DNA of 64,000 nucleotides from Streptomyces sp. NBC_01478 (GTDB lineage Bacteria; Actinomycetota; Actinomycetes; Streptomycetales; Streptomycetaceae): NCBI RefSeq assembly GCF_036227225.1, contig NZ_CP109444.1, positions 372,001 to 436,000 of the forward strand, read 5' to 3'. Shown piece by piece: positions 60,026 to 64,000 of this stretch (position 1 is its first letter; each line of letters starts with the position of its first letter). The notes under the pieces were generated by a model. It saw only the letters and a program-made list of their open reading frames with translations, ran no database searches and was not told where the DNA came from. The position numbers and the translations under genes were made by a program.

Positions 60026-60325
60026 TTGGCTGTCGTGATGTTCATGCGCTGGGCCGGAGTCACCCCCGAGCAGTACAACATCGTCCGGGACACCGCGAGT
60101 TGGGAGGAAACCGCCCCTGCCGGTGGTCAGGTCCACGTGGCGTGGTTCGACACCCAGGGACTCAACGTGACCGACGTCTGGGACTCTGAACAGGCCTTCC
60201 AGACCTTCTTCAGCGAACGGCTGGCTCCTGCGGTCGAGAAGGCGGGCATCACCGGCGAGCCGGAGAGCGAGTTCTGCCCGCTGCACAGGCGATTCGTCTC
60301 CCCCGGGGTCATCGGCGCCGCGTGA
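60026..60325 (+). CDS. small dimeric alpha/beta-barrel family protein (DUF3303-like)
   Basis: 99 residues from TTG 60026, chosen because GAGGAG (60014-60019) lies 6 bases upstream and AVVMFMRWAGVTPEQYNIVR is the usual beginning of this family; ATG 60038 is internal. PAGGQVHVAWFDTQGLNVTD, VWDSEQAFQTFFSERLAPAV and EPESEFCPLHRRF follow. The fold is that of antibiotic-monooxygenase-like small proteins, but no catalytic residue is known for it. Monocistronic. Confidence 0.8.
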   Translation: MAVVMFMRWAGVTPEQYNIVRDTASWEETAPAGGQVHVAWFDTQGLNVTDVWDSEQAFQTFFSERLAPAVEKAGITGEPESEFCPLHRRFVSPGVIGAA

Positions 60326-60824
60326 ACCGGTCATCGGCTGCGGGGCGGCCGCTCTGACAGGGGCCTGACGCATGGAGGCGGACATCGGGCGAAGCGCCCA
60401 CTTCTCTCGATGTCCGCGAGCCGAGACAGCCCTGCGTCGCACACCGCCTCGCATCCAGCACCGGCTCGACCACAGACGGGGCACCCCGGCGGCACCCACC
60501 CCTCTCCCCTGCCGAACTCCCTTTCAGAACCGCCCACTTCAGGGATCTCGCCAACCCGGGGCTCCAGTCCCTCGCTCAACTCGGCGTGTCCACGGCCGAC
60601 GCCGAGTACGGACACGATCGCGGTGCCCCAGCACAGCATCCGCAGAGCGGGCTTCCACGGGTTCGACATGTCGGTGGGGCATGCGGCTGTGTCGCGTGCC
60701 TCCAACGCGACCCGCGAGGAGTTCATCCGGCGCGGGCTCTCGACAGGTGAGCGGTGCGACAACGCGCAGACTGCGACGACAGCCATTGTCTCCTGACGGG
60801 CAAGGGGCGTCAGCCGCGTATCCG
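60326..60824. other. intergenic stretch of about 500 bases, no gene recognised
   Basis: Open frames on both strands are GC-driven. A plus-strand frame near 60640-60796 (HSIRRAGFHGFDMSVGHAAV) lacks a recognised family. It contains the 3' end region of the AraC-type gene; no clear terminator was seen. Confidence 0.4.
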
Positions 60825-61757
60825 TCACGCGTCGGTCCTCGCTGCGCGGGCCGCGAAGGCGGCCGGGGTGAGACCGGTGCGGTCGCGGAAGAAGCGGCCG
60901 AAGTTCGCGGGGTCGGTGAAGCCGAGATGGACGGCCACCGTCCGGGCATCCCACCGGGCAGCTCCCAGCAGGCGGCGGGCTTCCAGGAGGCGCCGCTCGT
61001 CGATGAGTTCACGCACCCCCTTGCCGGTGGCGTCCCGGGCGGCACGGCTGAGGGTGCGGACCGAGCAGCCGAGCAGCTCGGCGTAGTCCGCGGCTTGGTG
61101 CAGCTCGCGAAAGTGCAGTTCCAGGGCGTCCAGGAAGCGTCCGTACCTGTCGGCACGGCCCGTGCCGGCCGCGGCCGTGCCATCGAGGGCGATGTCCGGG
61201 GAGTTGGCCAGGCGCAGCAGCAGCGATTCGAGCAGGCTGCGCCGCAGGGCGTGGTGGATGTCGAGGGGGCGGCGCCCCAGTGCGCGGTGTTCGTCCAGGA
61301 GCTGGAGCGCCGTCTGCTGGAGCCAGGCGGTGTCGTCGGGGTGCGGGCTGAGCACGGCGGGGGCCTCGTGTGCGGTGAGCTGGGCCAGGAGGCGGGCGAG
61401 GTCGGGCCGCAGTACGTCCGGTTCGAACAGGATGAACGGGCCGCGGGCCGCGCCGGGCGGATGCCAGCACTGCGCGTGCCCGGGACGCACCCACAGCCAC
61501 TGGCCGGGGGCGACGGTCCGCGTGACGTAGTCGACGTCGTGCCGCAACTCACCCTCGGTGACCAGGATCAGGTAGTGGAAGGTGGCACGGCCCGGACGGG
61601 GCGGGTTCCACGGCCAGTCGTCGTGCTGGGCGAAGAAGTCCTCGACGGTACTCACCTCAAGGCCGTAGGGAGTACCGACCGGGGGCTGGAAACCGTACAG
61701 CGGAACCGCATCTGGTCCGGCCTGCCTGTTCGGCCCGGAGTGTCGCTTGTCGACCAT
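60825..61757 (-). CDS. AraC-family regulator
   Basis: 310 residues from ATG 61757 (GTG 61760 adjacent). The N-terminal cupin-like sensor includes FHYLILVTEGELRHDVDYVT and RTVAPGQWLWVRPGHAQCWH. The C-terminal pair of helix-turn-helices reads DYAELLGCSVRTLSRAARDA and TVAVHLGFTDPANFGRFFRD, with RTGLTPAAFAARAA, the AraC signature. The gene is divergent from the YjbR pair, with 92 bases between starts, so it may regulate them or itself. Ligand unknown. Confidence 0.9.
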   Translation of the reverse strand: MVDKRHSGPNRQAGPDAVPLYGFQPPVGTPYGLEVSTVEDFFAQHDDWPWNPPRPGRATFHYLILVTEGELRHDVDYVTRTVAPGQWLWVRPGHAQCWHPPGAARGPFILFEPDVLRPDLARLLAQLTAHEAPAVLSPHPDDTAWLQQTALQLLDEHRALGRRPLDIHHALRRSLLESLLLRLANSPDIALDGTAAAGTGRADRYGRFLDALELHFRELHQAADYAELLGCSVRTLSRAARDATGKGVRELIDERRLLEARRLLGAARWDARTVAVHLGFTDPANFGRFFRDRTGLTPAAFAARAARTDA

Positions 61758-61849
61758 CACGTGTCCGCAGCCTACCGCCCTCCTTGTCGGGTTCGAGGGA
61801 AGGATGGGACGTGCCGCCGTGACCACCCTCTTGAGGAAGGCATCGCCCC

Positions 61850-62245
61850 ATGAACGGAACGGACCTGCACAAGACCGCCGTCGACTGCGCCGAAGGACTT
61901 CCCGGAGCAGCGCTGGAGCATCCCTTCGGCCCCGGATGGGAGGTCTTCAAGGTGCGCGGCAAGGTGTTCATGCTGATGACCGAGGTCCCGGGGCGTCCCG
62001 TCGTGATCCTCAAGGCGGAACCCGGTGAGGCCCAAGCCCTGCGGGAGCAGTACAGCCACATCACCCCGGGCTACCACATGAACAAGAAGCACTGGATCAC
62101 GCTGGAGGGCGGGGCAGGCGTCGACAAGGAGCTCGTCGGGGAGCTCGTCACCGAGTCATACCGGCTCGTCGTCGCTCACCTGCCCAAGGCGGAGCAGCCC
62201 GTCGACCCGCACGCGTACGGCAGCGGAAGGTGGGCGGCCCGATGA
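61850..62245 (+). CDS. MmcQ/YjbR family protein (first of two)
   Basis: 131 residues from ATG 61850, preceded by GAGGAAGG. GAALEHPFGPGWEVFKVRGK, VFMLMTEVPGRPVVILKAEP, YSHITPGYHMNKKHWITLEG and LVTESYRLVVAHLPK are the YjbR (double-wing, CyaY-like) fold; it probably binds DNA or a protein partner, but no enzymatic role is established. Its stop overlaps the start of a paralogue (ATGA, 62242-62245). Confidence 0.88.
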   Translation: MNGTDLHKTAVDCAEGLPGAALEHPFGPGWEVFKVRGKVFMLMTEVPGRPVVILKAEPGEAQALREQYSHITPGYHMNKKHWITLEGGAGVDKELVGELVTESYRLVVAHLPKAEQPVDPHAYGSGRWAAR

Positions 62246-62610
62246 GCGCGGCCGGCGACCGGCTCCAGGACACCGCCCGCCAGGCGGCATTGACCCTCCC
62301 CGACGTCAGCCACGGATATCCCTTCACTCCCGGACTCGACGTGTACAAGGTCGCGGGCAAGGTGTTCCTGATCGTCACCGACGACCCGGACGACCAGATC
62401 ATCACGGTCAAGTGCGAACCCGAACACGCCCGCGCGCAAGAACGCGGCTACGCCTCGATCACCCCGGGCCACTACCTCGACAAACGGCACTGGATCTCCC
62501 TGGGTCCTGGTCCCGGCATCACCGAGCGGTTGGTCACCGACGCGGTCGAGAACTCCTACGACCTGGTCACCAAGCGGCTGCCGCGACGCGACCGCCCCGG
62601 TGCCCGATGA
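62242..62610 (+). CDS. MmcQ/YjbR family protein (second of two)
   Basis: 122 residues from ATG 62242. DVSHGYPFTPGLDVYKVAGK, VFLIVTDDPDDQIITVKCEP, ITPGHYLDKRHWISLGPGPG and AVENSYDLVTKRLPRRDRPG align word for word with the upstream protein, so the pair is a tandem duplication encoded as a coupled dicistron. It may form a heterodimer with that paralogue. Confidence 0.88.
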   Translation: MSAAGDRLQDTARQAALTLPDVSHGYPFTPGLDVYKVAGKVFLIVTDDPDDQIITVKCEPEHARAQERGYASITPGHYLDKRHWISLGPGPGITERLVTDAVENSYDLVTKRLPRRDRPGAR

Positions 62611-62713
62611 GCGCCGCGAGCTTTCCCTCGAGCGGCTGAGTCCCCGCCTGTCAGTGTCCCGTGCAAGGCTCGTCATATCCGCAGACGCCCGCCTCCCACC
62701 ACCCGAGAGACCG

Positions 62714-64000
62714 ATGGAACCGACCGAAGCGACTCTGCCGCTCTTCGGCGAGGAGCCCGCCCGGCCCCTCGCTGACCGCCTGCGCCCCACCCGACTGGAA
62801 GAGGTCGTCGGGCAGGACCACCTCCTTGCCCCGGACGCTCCACTGGGCCGCATGGTCGCCCAGCAGCGCCTCAGCTCCGCCATCCTGTGGGGGCCGCCCG
62901 GCGTCGGGAAGACCACCATCGCCCGGCTTCTCGCCGACGGCAGCAACCTGGCCTTCGAACCGGTGTCGGCCACCTTCTCCGGCGTGGCCGAGCTGCGGAA
63001 AGTGTTCGCCGCCGCACGCAGCCGGCGGGGCATCGGCCAGGGGACCCTGCTGTTCGTCGACGAGATCCACCGCTTCAACCGTGCCCAGCAGGACAGCTTC
63101 CTTCCCTACGTCGAGGACGGCACGATCACCCTGATCGGCGCCACCACGGAGAACCCGAGCTTCGAACTCAACGGCGCCCTCCTCTCCCGCACCCAGGTCC
63201 TCGTCCTCAAACGCCTCGACGAAGCCGCACTGTCCACGCTCCTCGACCGCGCCGAGCAGCTCACCGGCCACCGGCTGCCGCTGGAGGACGACACCCGCCG
63301 CGCCCTGATCGCCATGGCGGACGGCGACGGCCGCTACCTCCTCAACATGGCCGAACAGCTCCAGGCCCTCCCGGACACCGAGACTCCTCTGGACACCGCC
63401 GGGCTCGCCCACCACATCCAGCAGCGGGCCCCGCTGTACGACAAGGCGCAGGAGGGCCACTACAACCTGATCTCCGCGCTGCACAAGTCCATGCGCGGCT
63501 CCGACCCGGACGCGGCCCTGTACTGGCTCGCCCGCATGCTCGACGGCGGCGAGGACCCCCTGTTCGTGGCCCGCCGCCTGGCCCGCTTCGCGAACGAGGA
63601 CATCGGCATGGCCGACCCGCACGCCGTCCAGCAGGCCCTCGCCGCCTGGGACGTGTACGAGCGACTCGGCTCCCCCGAGGGCGAGTTGGCGATCGCCCAG
63701 GCCGTCGTCTACCTCGCCACCGCACCCAAGTCCATCGCCGTCTACCGCGGCTTCAACGCCGCACACCGCGCTGCCCGCCGCACCGGCTCACTCATGCCGC
63801 CCGCCCACATCCTCAACGCCCCGACCCGGCTGATGAAGGACCTCGGCTACGGCAAGGACTACCAGTACGACCCGGACACCACCGACGGCTTTTCCGGTGA
63901 CGACTACTTCCCCGACGGCATGGACCACGAGACGTACTTCCAGCCCACCCGCAACGGCTATGAAGCGCAGATCAGCGAACGGCTACGGCACTGGAACGCC
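62714..64000 (+). CDS. rarA: replication-associated recombination protein A (RarA/MgsA), 5' part
   Basis: 429 codons open to the window edge with no stop, so the C-terminus is outside. ATG 62714 begins MEPTEATLPLFGEEPARPLA. The clamp-loader-like AAA+ ATPase has Walker A GPPGVGKTTIARLLA, Walker B TLLFVDEIHRFNRAQQDSFL, sensor 1 LIGATTENPSFELNGALLSR, and the tetramerisation region HYNLISALHKSMRGSDPDAA and LARMLDGGEDPLFVARRLAR, with EDIGMADPHAV and ATAPKSIAVYRGFNAAHRAA. It acts at stalled replication forks. This is a housekeeping gene, so the accessory stretch probably ends near 62.7 kb. The full protein is usually about 450 residues, so little is missing. Confidence 0.94.
   Translation, partial: MEPTEATLPLFGEEPARPLADRLRPTRLEEVVGQDHLLAPDAPLGRMVAQQRLSSAILWGPPGVGKTTIARLLADGSNLAFEPVSATFSGVAELRKVFAAARSRRGIGQGTLLFVDEIHRFNRAQQDSFLPYVEDGTITLIGATTENPSFELNGALLSRTQVLVLKRLDEAALSTLLDRAEQLTGHRLPLEDDTRRALIAMADGDGRYLLNMAEQLQALPDTETPLDTAGLAHHIQQRAPLYDKAQEGHYNLISALHKSMRGSDPDAALYWLARMLDGGEDPLFVARRLARFANEDIGMADPHAVQQALAAWDVYERLGSPEGELAIAQAVVYLATAPKSIAVYRGFNAAHRAARRTGSLMPPAHILNAPTRLMKDLGYGKDYQYDPDTTDGFSGDDYFPDGMDHETYFQPTRNGYEAQISERLRHWNA

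Noticed and set aside
1..64000. CRISPR array, tRNA or rRNA genes
   Set aside because: No regularly spaced direct repeats, cloverleaf or rRNA-like sequence was seen on reading. The TTTCAAATCC near 51020 is not in a tRNA context.

Overview
The DNA is very GC-rich, with GC-biased third positions, many GTG and TTG starts, rare TTA leucine codons, AfsR/SARP-type regulators, Tat and lipoprotein signals, and remnants of several insertion-sequence families. This points to a Streptomyces or close relative, probably an accessory chromosome-arm region. No rRNA, tRNA or CRISPR was seen.

Layout. 0.07-3.6 kb is a decayed STM4011-STM4015-type cluster (LRR protein, ATP-grasp-like protein, two radical-SAM proteins) carrying stops, frameshifts and a large deletion. 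3.95-10.8 kb is a leftward sugar operon: ROK regulator, lipoprotein binding protein, two ABC permeases, GH4 phospho-glycosidase and sugar kinase. 11.07-11.6 kb is an IS256 relic. 11.99-15.0 kb is a Tat-exported GH106 alpha-L-rhamnosidase behind LacI-type operator candidates. 15.3-23.75 kb is an island bracketed by two same-orientation IS5-family remnants. Its cargo is a compact three-gene unit (EACC1-like protein; caspase, membrane segment, binding-protein-like region and vWA domain in one chain; substrate-binding lipoprotein), an IS630 relic and a membrane-anchored surface protein. 23.86-24.66 kb is a methyltransferase.

25-32.2 kb is an ebo-type metabolite-traffic operon (UbiA/EboC, TIM barrel, EboA, TatD/EboB, EboE, EboF) without the eboD synthase, followed by a cytochrome P450. 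32.2-33.5 kb holds a flavin monooxygenase relic and a dienelactone-hydrolase-like gene. 34.2-35.5 kb is a glycosyltransferase. 35.6-43.5 kb has two large AfsR-like regulators separated by an alpha/beta hydrolase, then an F420-type oxidoreductase in convergent orientation. 43.7-45.0 kb is a frameshifted secreted CdtB-like nuclease with a ricin-type tail, containing a perfect 18-bp inverted repeat. 45-47.3 kb holds relics and an aminoglycoside-phosphotransferase-like gene. 47.3-50.7 kb is a DesA3-like desaturase and its reductase, divergent from a PucR-type regulator. 51-56.2 kb has a thioredoxin-fold protein without CXXC, a hydrolase/HTH divergent pair bracketed by a short repeat family, a TetR/methyltransferase divergent pair and IS30/ISL3 relics. 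56.3-64 kb has a MarR-MFS pair, small DUF1330 and DUF3303-like proteins, a GH25 muramidase, an AraC regulator, two tandem MmcQ/YjbR proteins and the 5' part of rarA, which runs off the window.

The most interesting unit is the caspase system at 16.3-20.7 kb. Its architecture suggests a trans-membrane sensor coupled to a cytoplasmic caspase-like protease. Two TTA codons in the caspase gene suggest developmental (bldA) control of its translation.
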